Shown here: piece by piece, positions 24,031-37,560 of the stretch | Position numbering within the stretch: the first letter of the stretch is position 1 | Layout of the letters: each line of letters begins with the position of its first letter | NCBI GenBank assembly: GCA_963920665.1 | Contig: OY987263.1 | Coordinates: forward strand, 32,910,547 to 32,974,546 | DNA length: 64,000 nucleotides | Source: Straminergon stramineum | Lineage: Eukaryota > Streptophyta > Bryopsida > Hypnales > Calliergonaceae | Direction of reading: 5' to 3' | Notes under the pieces: generated by a model | Seen by the model: the letters and a program-made list of their open reading frames with translations, nothing else | Told to the model about the DNA's origin: nothing | Databases searched by the model: none | Program-made: the position numbers and the translations under genes

Positions 24031-27000
24031 GCGTCAGAGCAACCCGTACTCCCTCGGTTCTGACGACATGATGAAGAAAGTCCCGAAGTTGGCGAAGCTC
24101 GGCACGGACGTCTCGAACGACCTTCGCGTCTTGAAACGGAAGTCCATGAGCTTGAACCACGATTATGTGCAGGGAGCACCGGCGGTGGTATCCGTGGATC
24201 TGGCTAAGCTTTCAAGGGAGCAGAGGAGTGAGTTAAGAAAAAAGCTGAAGCGAAGCATTGAGGAAGTCAGAACGGTTGGCTCTAAGATTGACACGTGGTT
24301 GGACGTCCTTCACAAGGGGAAGGTGGAGACCACTGCTTTGAAATCGGAGAGTAAACACCACACGCACAGCGGTGAGGCTAAATCTTTGAGAGCGGATGAT
24401 AATGGTCAGGGCAGGAAAGATGTCGCGTCTGTCGTATCTGACCCGGCCTCATCTTCGGGTGAGACACCCCGGGATATGCCGAAAGAGATGTCTCAGAGGG
24501 AAGCCAGATTAGCTCGGCAGCCGAGTGTTTTGGTTCCGGAAGCCTCAGCTGGGACTCCCAATGAGAAAACGAAGCGCACACCCAAGGCCAACCCTGTATA
24601 TCAGAACGATTTCGTGTCTGGAAAGGATAAGATGCCTCCTCCTGAGAAACCGAAGCCGAAGAAGATGCTTACAGGCAGAGGGGAAAATAAGGATCCTAGA
24701 AGGCAGAAGGTTGAAGCTGCACGGTCGAAAAGAATGGCCGATATGCTTAAGCAGTGTACTACTTTACTCAGGAAACTGATGTCGCATAAGCATGGATGGG
24801 TGTTCAATGATCCCGTGGACGCAGAGAAGCTGGGACTTCATGATTACCACCAGATCATTATGAAGCCTATGGATCTTGGGACAATCAAGAAGAAGCTGCA
24901 ATCTAAGCACTATCCATCGCCTGCGGAGTTTGCCGATGATATTCGGTTGACTTTCTCGAACGCTATGACCTACAACCCTAAGGGCCATGACGTTTATGTC
25001 ATGGCAGAGTTGCTCAAAAATATGTTTGAAGATTGGTGGAAGAACATGACCAAGAAGTTAGAGGACGAGAAGAAGCGAGCTGACAGAGAGGAGGAAATGT
25101 TGGCGAATGATGACGACTCATTTGAAGACGCTATGGATCTTAAGCGAGGTGAAAGAGATCTACATTCATTGACCAGAGGAAAGTCGAGCTCGAGAATGGC
25201 CTCACAACCCAAACCTCGACCTGATGAGATTGGCAAGAGACCGATGACCTTTGAAGAGAAGAGGAAATTGAGTGTGAACTTAGAGAGGCTTCCAGGGGAT
25301 AAGCTGGAACGTATTGTACAGATTATCAAGAAAAGAAATCCAGATCTTGGGCAGAATGAGGATGAAATAGAAGTTGATATCGACTCGTTTGACAATGACA
25401 CTCTTTGGGAATTAGACCGATTTGTAACTAATTACATGAAGAGCAGAGGGAAAAAAGCGAAGTCGAAGACTCAAACTCATCGTGGAGATTTTCAGGTTTG
25501 CTTGTTTTGCCTGCATTTAAGCTTAGATTCGGTGCTTTCCCATGGGCGTTGCCATGAGATCGTTGTGGTTGTTCTACATTTCCTGGTTGGAACGATTCAA
25601 ACTATTCATTACCTGTCTGTGTTTGTACTGCTTTACTAGCCAGCGCAAGTTGACTGTAACCTCATTGTGAATAGTAGTCGCGGGGATTCCTTGAGTGTTA
25701 TATCATATTCTGCTGTGATTTCTACTTGCAGGCAACTGTACCGGCAGATACCGCAATGCGGAAATCTCGACCAGGTGAGGCATCTACTTCTCTTTGGTTT
25801 TAACCATTATCGCATCTCTAGGATTTTAATTGAGAGGAAATCCCTCTTTCTGCACCTCATTGACGTGGTTGTGGTTGCTTTCTTCAGGTGGGGATGTTGG
25901 AGAGAAAGATGTAGATATCGACGATGATCTGGCACCAACGAAATTCGCCCCTGTAGTTATTGACAAGGGCAGAGAGTCGAGCAGCTCTGGCAGTGACAGC
26001 AGCGATTCTGGAAGTTCTGACAGTGGTAAGTTAACGGTTATCAGCTGGCATGTTCATGTTTCATTCTGATGACATCCTCATTTTATGATTTTCTACTTTC
26101 TATTTGTCCCTCCTCACTTCGTCACAGTACTAAGAGAATCCGATCTTGATTAGGGATGTTCCGCACTTGATACCCTTCGTGTATAGAGTTCATCACTGGT
26201 ATTTTTTATTTGATCCTTGCTTCGAATAGGGTATTGATGACATTGTGTGATCGCGCAGATTCTGATTCCGGCAGTTCATCGGGGAGTGAGTCTGATGCCG
26301 AGGATGGCCAAACAGCTGGTGCTGGACCCAAAGCATTACATGATAAGGTGTGAATGAGGCTCTAAATAAATACGACATCATGTAGACTTGGAAAGACCAT
26401 GACCTTTGGTAGTTTCATGTTGATGATTCTAGCTTAGCTCATGGTCTTTCCTTGGCTTAGTTGTGGTTCCTTGCTTGGCAGCCATTTTACTTTTCCTTGC
26501 AGCAGGCAATCTGCCTGCTCTGAAGATATTGGTTCTCTAGCTTTGGCTTTAGTTCAAGTCAGGAGGGCTTGCCAGTGTGTCCTACTTTGAACTTACTGTG
26601 GGAGAGGAGGCTGAAAAATGCCAGTCCATTGCGGATTGTCCACCGCAACCGCTGCAGGACCTTGTGGGTACAGACCCTGTGTCGGAGACAAGAGACAGCC
26701 CTCCTCCAGTGCCAGAGGCGACGAAAAGTGGGTTCTCTATAGCCTGCGCGTGCTAGTTTAGTGTCCTATAATTGTTGAGGATATGTCTGAATATGTGACG
26801 CTCCTTGTGTGCTTTTAATTTTCTTCCTTTTGCTTTCTTCAAAGCATGCCTTGTAGAATCAGTCTTTTAGCATCAGAGTGTCGGGGCATAGGTGGTTCCT
26901 TACGTGGTGCGTTGAAGAGCTTCATAAAAGCTTCTTACCGTGGCACTTCTTAATTCTCACACGTTGGATGTTTGTGTCAATTCAGAGTCATTTTGTATTT

Positions 27001-28407
27001 TAGTTCCTTGGCCACATTAAAAACTTATCTAAATCCTTCGTCTGTTCTATGTGAACCGTTCTTGTTACTCAATATCAGAGGAATTGGTTTGTTGATTCTT
27101 CAATATACTCAAGGAGCCCTTTTTGTTTACAGAGGATGATGCTGTGACACACGAGGATACTCCGTCTGACAGACCGACTTTACAAGAGAGGAGTCCCCCA
27201 GTAAGGCAAGTTTCACCTGAGAAGCAGCTACGAGCTGCGCTACTGAAAGGGAGATTTGCGGACTTGATAGTTAAATCCCAGGAGAAGTCGCTTCCAGACA
27301 ACAAGGTAATTCTTTGAGGATTTATTGATTCTTGAGAGTTTATATTTGTCATCCTTTGTGTGATTAAGTGAACGCTATCTTCATTAAATCGTTTTTACCT
27401 TGGTACGACAGAATGACAAAGTGGATCCTGAGAAGTTGAAGAGAGATCGTGAAGACCTGGAGAGAAGACAGAGAGAGGGTAAGTTCCCTCCAAGTGTTCC
27501 GGGTGAAATCATTACATATTCTGTTCTATTCAGCCTGCGATGTGTCCCTGAGGCTGAGGCTGAAATTTTTTTGTGCTTTCTCTGCAGAGAAAGCGAGACT
27601 ACATGCTGAAGCAAAGGCAGCTGAAGTTACCAAGCGGAAGGCCGAAGCAGAGGCTGCCCTTCTTGAGAAGCAAAAGAGGGAGGTGGAACGTGAAGAAGCT
27701 CGCCGGGCACTGCAGAGGGTACTGTTTTTTGACCTCTATTATACTGAATCCCCTCTAATTGTGCTGTCTTGAGTTCAGAACTGCAGATGGGCTTCCAAAT
27801 TTACTGATTAACATATGGAAATCTTTCAGTCATATTAATACATAACAATCATGGGATTTTTTGGGATTGTTTAATGCTCGAATGTATTATTAGAGATGGT
27901 TGATTGTAATGGTATATAGTTCAGAGGTGTTGAAGTGCATTTATCACCTAGCTATTTCTCACTTATCATTTAGTGATGATTTATCACTCACTTATCTAAT
28001 GATTTTCTCATGATCGTTTTGCCGTGATGTATGGGCTGGTGCAGATGGAGAGAACTGTGGAGATTGATGAGAACAGTGCGATACTAAATGATTTGGAGAG
28101 GCTCAAGTCTGGTCCCTTGGAGTCTATGTTGGGATCTGTGCATGATGCAGGCAACCGTGAGGAGGGCTCTCCTGATGGGTCATCAACAATCGCCCTTCAA
28201 GGTGGCAGTAACCCTCTGGAGCAATTGGGTCTGTTCATGAGGGATGATGAGGACGACGACGATGAGTATAATGATAAACCTCATGATGACGAGGATGAGG
28301 AGATGGGCGGAGAGTCGGCTCAAATTACAAAGACAGAAGCTGCTGGGGATGAAGAAGAAGCAGTGGATGTAGAAGATGTAGAAGATGGGGAAATTGACGT
28401 TGACTAG
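24002..28407 (+). CDS. GTE-type BET bromodomain/extraterminal-domain protein (nine coding exons)
   Basis: Exons are 24002-25495, 25732-25774, 25888-26025, 26259-26347, 26559-26727, 27133-27305, 27412-27478, 27588-27718 and 28045-28407. All splice phases agree, giving 888 aa. This is a nuclear reader of acetylated histones that promotes transcription. The bromodomain spans about residues 245-350 (FNDPVDAEKLGLHDY, then IIMKPMDLGTIKKKL and YNPKGHDVYVMA), with the acetyl-lysine-binding Asn at N325. The NET/ET domain is about 414-480 (MTFEEKRKLSVNLERLPGDK). It is followed by an Asp-rich and Ser-rich stretch, the segment SPEKQLRAALLKGRFADLIV, a charged coiled coil (EKARLHAEAKAAEVTKRKAE) and an acidic tail ending VEDGEIDVD. 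The RAALLK.RFAD segment and tail fit the Arabidopsis GTE8-GTE12 subgroup. Bromodomain and NET share one large exon. Exon 5 is the least certain: it was chosen because it alone links the phases. Confidence 0.9.
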
Positions 28408-29636
28408 ATGTTGGCGGTTCGTTAGTCTGTACCATGTCTTCTATGGGGCGACTTTTGCAACAGTTATGTGTTGTGCAGGGGGGTTATTTTGTTCCTTCCT
28501 GCAGTAGATGAGAAAGAAAGGTAGATTAAGGAGCTAGCAGAGCTTTGAACCTTCTGAGAATACGTTGGTCTCGGAGTCTGCAGGCATTGTACAATGGTTA
28601 AAAGTGCAGAAGGCATCCCAGGATTGTAGGAACTTATTGAAGGAAAAGTAATTAGTGGGTCTGTCTTTTGTGAAAAGGAAATGAAAACAAAAAATTGAAA
28701 GCAAAATCGATACGGTTTCTTGGCGAACTGACGTGATCTTCTCACGACTGTTTTTTACTTAAGGGAAAGACTGCCGTCCTCGATATTCTCAGGGAAAGCA
28801 GCGATGATATTTTTTCCTTGATGGCTTTGTGACTCTAAAGGTGAAAGGGTTGCCCAGACGGATCAGAGATTTTAAGTAAGTTTGAATTTTTGAGGGAATG
28901 GAGAAAGTGACTTGCATTTGTTCTGTTTGTACAATTGTGCATGATGGAGTGCTCCGGAACACTGGAAGGAGACGGTCGAAGGCCGCTTCGTGCGGTGATT
29001 TTTTTCTTGTACGCAAAACAGATTGCACCTGGGACCATGTGTTGCGAAGCTAATATTGAGCATTCGGTCAGTACTGTACACTGAATGTAGCCCACTTTCC
29101 TGTTCTGGATGCATGAGTGGACAAGTGCAAGGCACGGGCCCACTAGATATTTTCTAGCATGATTCGGTGTCCAATTTGGGATGTACAGTCCTGTACCCCA
29201 GTGTCGTACGCGTTCTGCACCAAGGTAGGAGGTGCAGAAACTGCGCACATAGAGCATTTTGGCTGAGGGTGACCAAAGCATTTTCTAACAAATTTTCAGA
29301 GAAAGAAGAGGGAGACATATCCATCACAATTAGATTTATAATTTATACAGTTGAATTGAACTAGATATGATTCTCTAAAGAGCACAATAATAGGGTGCTT
29401 TTTGAATCCATAGGAATTGGCATGAAATGTTAAACACTTGTCCTATAGTGGTGCAAATGGGTTCTAAAAATGAAGGTGTGCTAATCTTACACTGCAACAA
29501 CAAAGTCTCCCACCACTCATAACTCCACATTATGTACATTGAAATTTTGTCAACTTCCTAATCAAACTCAATCCTCAACCATTCCTAAAACTGTCCAATG
29601 AGAACTCCAATACTTTGATGGGCCATTTTTCTTTCT
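28408..29636. other. GTE 3' UTR and downstream spacer
   Basis: The first few hundred bases after the stop are of balanced composition and probably form the GTE 3' UTR. From about 29300 the sequence becomes AT-rich. ORFs on the minus strand at 28789-29281 have no recognisable domain. Confidence 0.45.
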
Positions 29637-29891
29637 TATAGTGACAATTCATGGTACACTCTAGAAAGTTCTTGGAGTAGGGGTAGAATTAGCACCTCCT
29701 ACCTTAATGCCGGGTACAACACCAGCTTAAATGAATGGGAATGGTTATTCCTTCTTTACCTTACCAAGGAACCATTCATATAATTTCATACTAATACTTC
29801 TTCACATGAGTAGTGGCATTAAGGTAGGAGGTGCTAATTTTGCCCATGCTCCAAGAACTATTCCTAGAGTGTACCATGAATTGTCACTATA
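29637..29891. mobile_element. Hairpin MITE flanked by TATA
   Basis: The ends are inverted repeats: tatagtgacaattcatggta at the left and its reverse complement at the right, extending inward through 'cactctag'. A second inner pair contains 'ggtaggaggtgc'. The element is about 250 bp without an ORF. TATA on both sides could be a TA-type target duplication (Tc1/mariner-like), although a palindromic flank cannot be told from part of the repeat. Confidence 0.7.
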
Positions 29892-32800
29892 GGAATGAAA
29901 ATCACAATGAGGTGTATTTGTTATTTTTACTCTACATATAAGAAGAGAATCAATAATATGCAATAAAATTAGAAATTGGAGAATTTTAGTATTTTCTATG
30001 AATATTCAAAGATACCTTAAAGCATGCAATAGGTGTATCTTCAAAGTGTCATGAGAAAAAGACCCCAAGCCATGCACTAAAAGCAAGTTACTTTACAATT
30101 ATAAAGTGCCATTTGTAAAGGAAGAGTCAGTCCAAGGGAATGGTTTGAGGTCACATTGGTGACACTTCAAATAAACACCTATTTGACAAGAATGGGGGCA
30201 AACAATAGAGGATATAACTACTTTGTGTGGTATAGGTTTCAAATCTCCCTTCTAGCATTGGTTTATAGTTATTCTTTTTGTTCTTGGTAGAAAAGTGGTA
30301 TTTGTTGAAAGAGAGGTTACAAAGTATGGCAACTTTCCAAGCCTACTTCCATTGAAGGATATACTTCAATGAGCTGAAAATTAATGAGGAGGTAATGTTG
30401 AATTAATCTTTGGGCTTAACCTCTAAAGATTGGAATTCAAGTTCCTCACTCCGAGTATCCTCCATTTCTATGTGATTTATTAGTGAAATTTTTTTAGTTT
30501 TATTTTTCAAGGATGAAATAACATGTCTATTATTTGTTATAAAATTCTTCTCTTTTTGGTGAAAATTTCAAATTACTATGAATAATTGAAAATAAAATAA
30601 AATAATTTCATAGAAAATACAAATTATGTTACAAAGAACTAAAAATTTCAGAATTGAAGTCAATTATAATATAGAACATTTAAGTATAAAGAATTTTTGT
30701 GTTACTCCATATTTAGAAATTTATTTATAGATTTTGAACCTCAAATTACACTAAAATTCTTATTATAAGAATTTCTTCAAAAATTCCAAGTGAAGTAGTA
30801 AGTGCACTTCAAAATCTTCATTTTGTTAACTTTGCTCAAAAGCAAGAGAAATCATTTTGAATGACAAAATCAAGTTCTAAAGGGGAAAATTTCAAAGTAT
30901 TAAAATACTTTGGATAATGTACCAATTTTTTGATAGACTATCCCATATAATTAAAAATACAACTAAAATGTCTAGAACTTAATTCACTAATGTGGTTATA
31001 GCATCAATAAAGTTGCACACAAAAAATGGATAAAAAATATTTATACTTCAATATGCACAAAGCCTAATTGACCAACCAAATGACACAAAATGCCCTTGAC
31101 GTCCTGCATGGGTTAAACTTGAAGTGGCTACATGGCCAAAAGTGTCCACTTCCATATGTTCATGGTTGGTAATCATGATGTGAGGCCCAAAATATAAGCT
31201 TACCAATAGAATGAAAAAAGTATTTTAAATCTTAAAAATCTGATTTGGTCTTTGAATTGCCTACTTAGGCTAAGATAAAAGATATGAACCTTGAAAGGAC
31301 AAGACCTATCACCAAGTTACTTTGCCAAAAATGGTGTGATTTTGGGTACAATAGGTGCATTCTTCATTCTACATTGATTTGGAAAGTCACCCAACAACCA
31401 CTTTCATCCTAAGTGTCCTTATAGAAGTTAAAAATATTGGAATTCCATCTCCTATGGTGACTTCATTTCACACTCTTGGTGGGACTTGGTTAGACTCATA
31501 TATTAGGAAGTCCATGAGCACTAATCTTTAAATGGAAATGAGGATCTTTCTAGTTCACTCAATTTATCCCTTTGTCAAATTTCATAAGAAATTTAAAATA
31601 GTAATCAACATCTAGCTTAAATAGATTTGATTATTGTACCCAAAGTCTTTAGAGAATCAAACTCATGCAAATTTGCTATTTCATCCAAAGGTCGTTCTAT
31701 TTCTTTATTGGTTTCATAAACCTTTTGATACAATTCTAAACTTCGTTTGACTACTCTATCAAGTACTACAATCCATACCACCTTTTTATTCAACTCATCA
31801 TCTATCATGCCATGAATATTTCTTTGAAATTGAAATATGGTGATTAAAAAAAATAAAGTAGAGTTTTGTAAATTGAGTACACCTAATTTCATTCTTATTA
31901 CTATAATAGACTAATCTACATTTTTGCCTAGACTATATGAATGTGAAAGTCTAGGATTGATTTTGGATATATCTGTAGCCAAGCATCATTATTTAAGCAT
32001 TTGATTTTAACTTGTATGATAACATTATGTTATGGGCAATAACATCATATTACAGGCGATAATATCAAATTATGAGCACATTATGACCATTCATATTTTT
32101 GAAAGTCATTTGTCATACAATTTGTCATTGTTCTTCTTTCACCTATTCATCCTTGAATCTATAAACTTTTGGCTACTACCTTAGTGATAGAACAATGTCT
32201 TCCTTGAGCTAAAGTTGTTTGTATCTTGATTATACTAATTAGAAAACAATCCCTATTATCAGGCACTTGATTAGATATCCAACTATGTTGGTATGATAAT
32301 ACCTTTTTATGTATTAAGATTATAGCAAAGTAAAATTATAGTGTTTATCAAAATGATAGGCATCCATCTTCATTAGCAATTCACTATCAAGTTTGATTGT
32401 TGCTTGAAAGGACGAGTTAAATTTGAGAAACAATGTCAAATTAATGAACTCTTAATTGATATAAGGTTTGAAATTTAAAATTCAAACTTCATTAAGCTTT
32501 CTTTTGAAATTTGTAATTCATTTTACAAACCACTCATTTTGACGTGTTGAGAATTATTAAATGTATTGCAAATTATTATTCAATTATCAATGAACATTAT
32601 TGCATTATTATAGAAAATTTAAGATTGTGAAAATATTTGCATCCCTAAATGATGTGCTTGTGAGTCACAACGTAATAAAAAATATTGCCCATGACTTGGT
32701 AATATCTCCGACACACCTATGGGAATCAAACCCACATCTCTAAGAGATCACTTGATGTCATCCAAGACATCAACCCGAGTGCCTTGATACAATTGTTGAT

Positions 32801-34266
32801 ACACTAGAGTATTTCAACATTTAGTCACCATTATGTGTGAAACTTGCCAATAGTCTTGCACTAAAGTTAAATTGTGTGAAAGATTGTCTCTTAAATCACA
32901 TTGCCCCCTCAAGCTAACAATTTTTTGATGATGAAAGACTATCTTCACTTCTAACTAAGGTAAAGAGCAAGTTAATTTACATCTCCCTAAACCACTCCAC
33001 AAATATTAATATTGATTGTCAAGTTGAAACAATTCTTCCATAATGGTGAAAATATTGGAAGAATTTTCTTCTACATTAACCTTTGAAAGAGGACATAAGG
33101 ATGAGGATTCTTCAACCTCAACGACTGCATACTTGCTTACCAGATGATTGTGAAGCTCATATTGATAAGGATCTAAGCTAAAAATGAGCAAGTTTTTGTG
33201 AGAAGATTGATTATTAATCAAGGAGGTTTTATTCTTTCTTTCTTTTCACAAATAGACTAATTGCAACTAAACAATGGTGATGTCAAATAGTGTACTAAAC
33301 ATAATATGAAAAGTTTATTGAGATCAAGGATAAATTGATTGGTACTGTAAATTCATGCCTCAATTTCCGCAAGAAGCAACTATCTATTGTCGAGCTCTAT
33401 TAGGGCACTCTTTTGGGTGCACATGCACTGGCTTCACAGTCATCCTACCCAATACTTGATCTCAGTGTCAATATTTTGGGCTCCCTGACTGAAGTACCAG
33501 AATACACACACCAACTGTTGAGCACATAGAAACTCGGCACACTTCTTGTAAAGTACTTTAATATTTAGTTTTTTGCTTGAGAGTAGTTACACAATGGCTA
33601 GCCTATTGTGTGAAGAATGGGTTGGTGGAGACTTCAATTTCTTTGTTTCAGCTTAACCACTAAGATTGGTGAATGACGCATTTTGGTCTTACATTGCAAT
33701 TAAAATTTCAGTTCATGAATGTGTTAAACCTTCAGATTATTAACATACCAAAGTATTGTAACTAGATTACAGAGTGACATAAAAATCTTAATATGTTTAC
33801 TTGCACTCAGATGATGTGATGTCATATATGGAATCAGATTTAGCAGTGCCGGCATGAATCCACAGTTGAATGCTTTTCATAGCAACAGATTTTGCAGTTT
33901 GTTTCACTTTCATTTTTGAAAGATGGAACATTTGAATAATTCAAAACCGAGGTGACGACAATTAGAAGTGTACTGGTTGCTCAAAACCTAAACCCCATTT
34001 TCAAGTGAGGCAGCGTTGGCAAGTGTGGAAAAGGTTTTTAATTACCATTTTGAATCCTAAAACTTTAAATACTTCACAAGTTCAAATACTTGTCCAACAT
34101 AGCAGACATGTTTACTGAAGGAGTGAGATAGTGCAGTCTCAAATAATTACGCTACAAATCTTGATTCGTAATTTCGAGACATCTCTGGGTTTTCTTTCGG
34201 AACAATTGTAACCCAACCCTGCACCTCATGAATCCCAAAATCAGAACCTATGGATCCTTTGAATTA
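29892..34266. other. AT-rich spacer without a supported gene
   Basis: This is mostly very AT-rich. One minus ORF at 31617-31892 (91 codons, with DELNKKVVWIVVLDRVVKRS and ERPLDEIANLHEFDSLKTLG) looks more protein-like than chance and could be a retroelement or gene relic. I do not recognise it. The 3' UTR of the following minus-strand gene should occupy the right end. Confidence 0.45.
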
Positions 34267-37200
34267 TCAGAAAAGCCTGCTCAAGGAAGACCACCCCATG
34301 ACCAGAGCTGCTGCTGCCAAATAATAACCACTATGAAACGATTGGCTCCTGCAACCTGCAGATACAAACATAATCTATTTAGGACGATCTGCATCACAAA
34401 AATTGATTTCATCACGTTCATTAAAATTTGGGCAGCAGACTGAAGCTTCTCATTTGTAACCACATTTGTTAGAGTGGTATGGTCGGAGTGGAATAAACAA
34501 ATCTAAAAGTAGAATACAGAGTTCCTGGACCTCGAAAGCGGCAAGTGTACCCTTGTTGTTTCCTTTCAAGTCTGAGGAGTTTCGATACTTAGGGTACACT
34601 TGCGTGCAGATGAACGACAAGTTCACAGCGAGCAAACACAATATCAACTATAGAATTCTGTGAGTTCACACCACTACTACCCCCCAAAATGGAAGCTTTT
34701 CGAAGTCATGCTAGAGTCTTGTTCCAACAAGACTCATCAAGTGTAGCATTAACTATCTAAGACTATACGATGTAGTTAGTGGAACTCTTTTTTCATAATG
34801 GTCAAAAGACTTACGTTATTCCTCTTCTTCTAAGCTTTTAGAAACCAAAAGGTGACTCACAAAAAGTTCCTCAAGTTCAACGACTTTACAGGCAAGGATG
34901 GAGACTAGGCATTTAAGAAAGCTTTATCTACTAGAAGTGTGAGGAAGTTTAAGCAAACCAGTGCTCCTCAAAAACCAAGCCAATTCTACATTGTGCTACA
35001 ATCTGTAGGCACAGGGCCTGTCATGGCTCCTAAACCGACATCTATTGGACAGGTGTCTTTTTTGGAACCATTGTTGAACTAGAAAAAATACTAACCACAT
35101 ACACGAGAGAAGAAAAAAAATTGACAAACTAGACCAGTTGTGGGTCTTTGGAGGGATGTTTCTCAAGTATTTGCAGTTACCGTTTCGACAAGTGTTAAAT
35201 TAAGAAACGAGATATAAAAAAACCTTCTACTCGGTCCCAATTAATTATTAGAAGATCAGGGAGAGAGTGACCTGCACTAGTAGAGGGACTAGAGCCTCCA
35301 GACTGAGATGGCCCAGGAGGAGACTGCGCCGGAGGTATACCTGCATTTGCTGTTTGATTCTCAGCTGCTGGGCTTGGGGGTGGAGGTGGAGGTGGTGAGC
35401 CTGGCAACGTTAGATTCAAGTTTTGGCAACTTCCGATAATCTCACCTGCATATTAAAAGTAACCACAAACCTCAATTTCATGAAATTGGTGAAATTTCAC
35501 AACTGCGGCACTTTCAGGGCGAGCAGCCAGAAACATAAATCGTTGCCTGTCTTGATTTTTAAAGCTTGCAGAGTCTAAATTTTGCGCATTTATTTGGTAT
35601 TGAGCTGAAAACCGATTGCAATAACATAAATGTCAATAGATCAAGTGTTTTCACATTTAGCACCAATCAAAGATCACCCATGCGGTCAAATGGAGTTTCT
35701 AATATAAGTCTCTGCTTTAATCACTAGATCATAGAGTATACCTCTAAAAATAAGTCACCAACGATAACGCTCATTATCTAGGTCCTTAGTGGGTTGGTTA
35801 ATAAGTCCCATTTATTCCGACAAACTCTTCTTTCACATTGGCCCTAGGACCGGAATTGTTTTTGTTCTAATTAAACCCATAATCTCTTTATAGGGTTTTG
35901 AAACAAAGAGAGGAGATTTAGAGTAGGCTTGATGACTTACAATGGTTAACGCAGAAGCCGGAAGTCATGTTGAGCACATTTGCATAACCAGGGTCACAAA
36001 CGCACTTGAATGTGGGCACAAGACTATTCTCCATGCTTGTGATTACACATTTCCCATGTCCGCAAATCCCAGGCACCAAGCATGCTGCAGACACAATCTT
36101 TAATGTCACCTCCTCGAAAATATCACAGCCTCTGTTCGGTCACCCAATCCTAGGGAACAGATTGACCTAAATTTAACCTCCCTTTGCACTCCCTTTCACA
36201 ATTCGAAATGTCACCGCAAGAAGTTACATAGAAAATTATTAAGAACAGGAGTTTGACAGATATGAAAAAGATTTCATATCACTTTACTCACTCCTACAAT
36301 CTCGAAATATCACGGTTGCATACTACACACTGATTATAAAAATGTCAAAAGATTCATATAATCACATGCATTTTCTATAACAAATATGTCACATTAAAGA
36401 GTATTGGTTAACTTCACAACCCAAATGAAAAAGATACAAAAAAGCAAAAGAAGAGATAGTATATTGAAGCTTACAGCTGGAATTAGCAGACGATATGGGT
36501 GCACTAGGGCCGGGAGCTGGAGCTGGGGATTTTCCAGCGCAGTTAAGATTCAAACTGCCTGACACAAGTAACAGCGAAATTAATAATTTCCATGTTTGCA
36601 CTAATGAAGAAATTCTACAAATGTTGTAGACCAAATTTCGATTTCCAAAGTTTAACATAACCCATCTGACATACATCTTTTTCACTTACAATTTGGAACA
36701 TTGCACGGGAGTGAGGGTATTTCCAGGAAAGGAATGACTTTCGCAAGAGTCGACCATCCATCATAGCACTTGCAAGTGTAAGGAAACAAGATACTAAGTA
36801 CGAGGTTGTCATTGGGAACACAAGTGCCTTGCATGCAATCTGCGTTTGCGCATGAATCATTGGACCCAAAACCTGTCATGGAATCAAACAAAGGTGTTTA
36901 GGTCAGATACCCAGGTCACTGCATACCACTATATCCTAAAGGTTTAAAGGTTTAGGGTTTTAGATTTTAACAATTGCACAATATTCTACCTCTAGCCATT
37001 TAGAGTGACAACAACAGAATATTCTATCTCTAGCCACTTATTGTGCAGAATGTCTTGATTTGCTTGATACAAGTATGAGGAATTCCAAGTTGACATTCCC
37101 ACCATCCCGAAATTAGTATCCGCAGTGTTGTTGGAAACATTTGATAGCAATTCCGTTGATTATAATGAGAGAAGCATAAATTCAAAAGGGTCCAAATTTT

Positions 37201-37560
37201 GTGTCACCAAAATCAATGCAGAACATTGCATGTGCTCATTTGCAACCTAAATAGAATTGAACAGGTAAAAAGCCTCCGTATGACCTACTGAAAACAACCT
37301 ATTAAAATAGTAAAACATGAGGTCCAATTAGGACAGCTATTTCAGGATGGAGGGAGTATTTGCAAATTTGAGGCTCAATTGCATCAACCAGAGTATGATT
37401 CTTGAAAAAGCATGATAACAGGACAAAAGCAAGGATGTCGTGTTGTCAAACCTAAGAAGCTGAACTCTTCTGTGCCAGCTTTGGGACTCTGCGCAGCACT
37501 TGCAAGATCTGAAGCGAAGAAGACCAGAAACACTATGCAAGTGTTGAGTTGCTTCCCCAT
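34267..37560 (-). CDS. Secreted tandem-EGF protein with Pro-rich stalk, possibly GPI-anchored (six exons)
   Basis: Exons are 37560-37452, 36872-36690, 36558-36475, 36084-35941, 35445-35272 and 34355-34267. Every intron is phase 1, as expected for shuffled extracellular modules, and the model gives 260 aa. A signal peptide covers about residues 1-22 (CIVFLVFFASDLASA). EGF-like module 1 has cysteines 44, 49, 54, 70, 72 and 93; module 2 has 127, 133, 138, 153, 155 and 170. Each is followed by a Cys-Leu-Asn-Leu linker (PNCSLNLNC; SCQNLNLTLPG) and a Pro/Ala/Ser-rich stretch. The last exon adds a hydrophobic end (YYLAAAALVMGWSSLSRLF) after small residues (STSAG), compatible with GPI attachment at the cell surface. 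The donor of exon 5 (gcag|gtcact) is weak; read-through would instead end after a short hydrophilic tail. Plant proteins with this layout exist, but I know of no defined function. Confidence 0.82.

Noticed and set aside
23592..24179. 195-codon minus ORF opposite the GTE 5' region
   Set aside because: Open because of GC-rich, stop-poor DNA. It overlaps the well-supported GTE coding exon, and its protein is Ser/Pro/Arg-rich without a domain.
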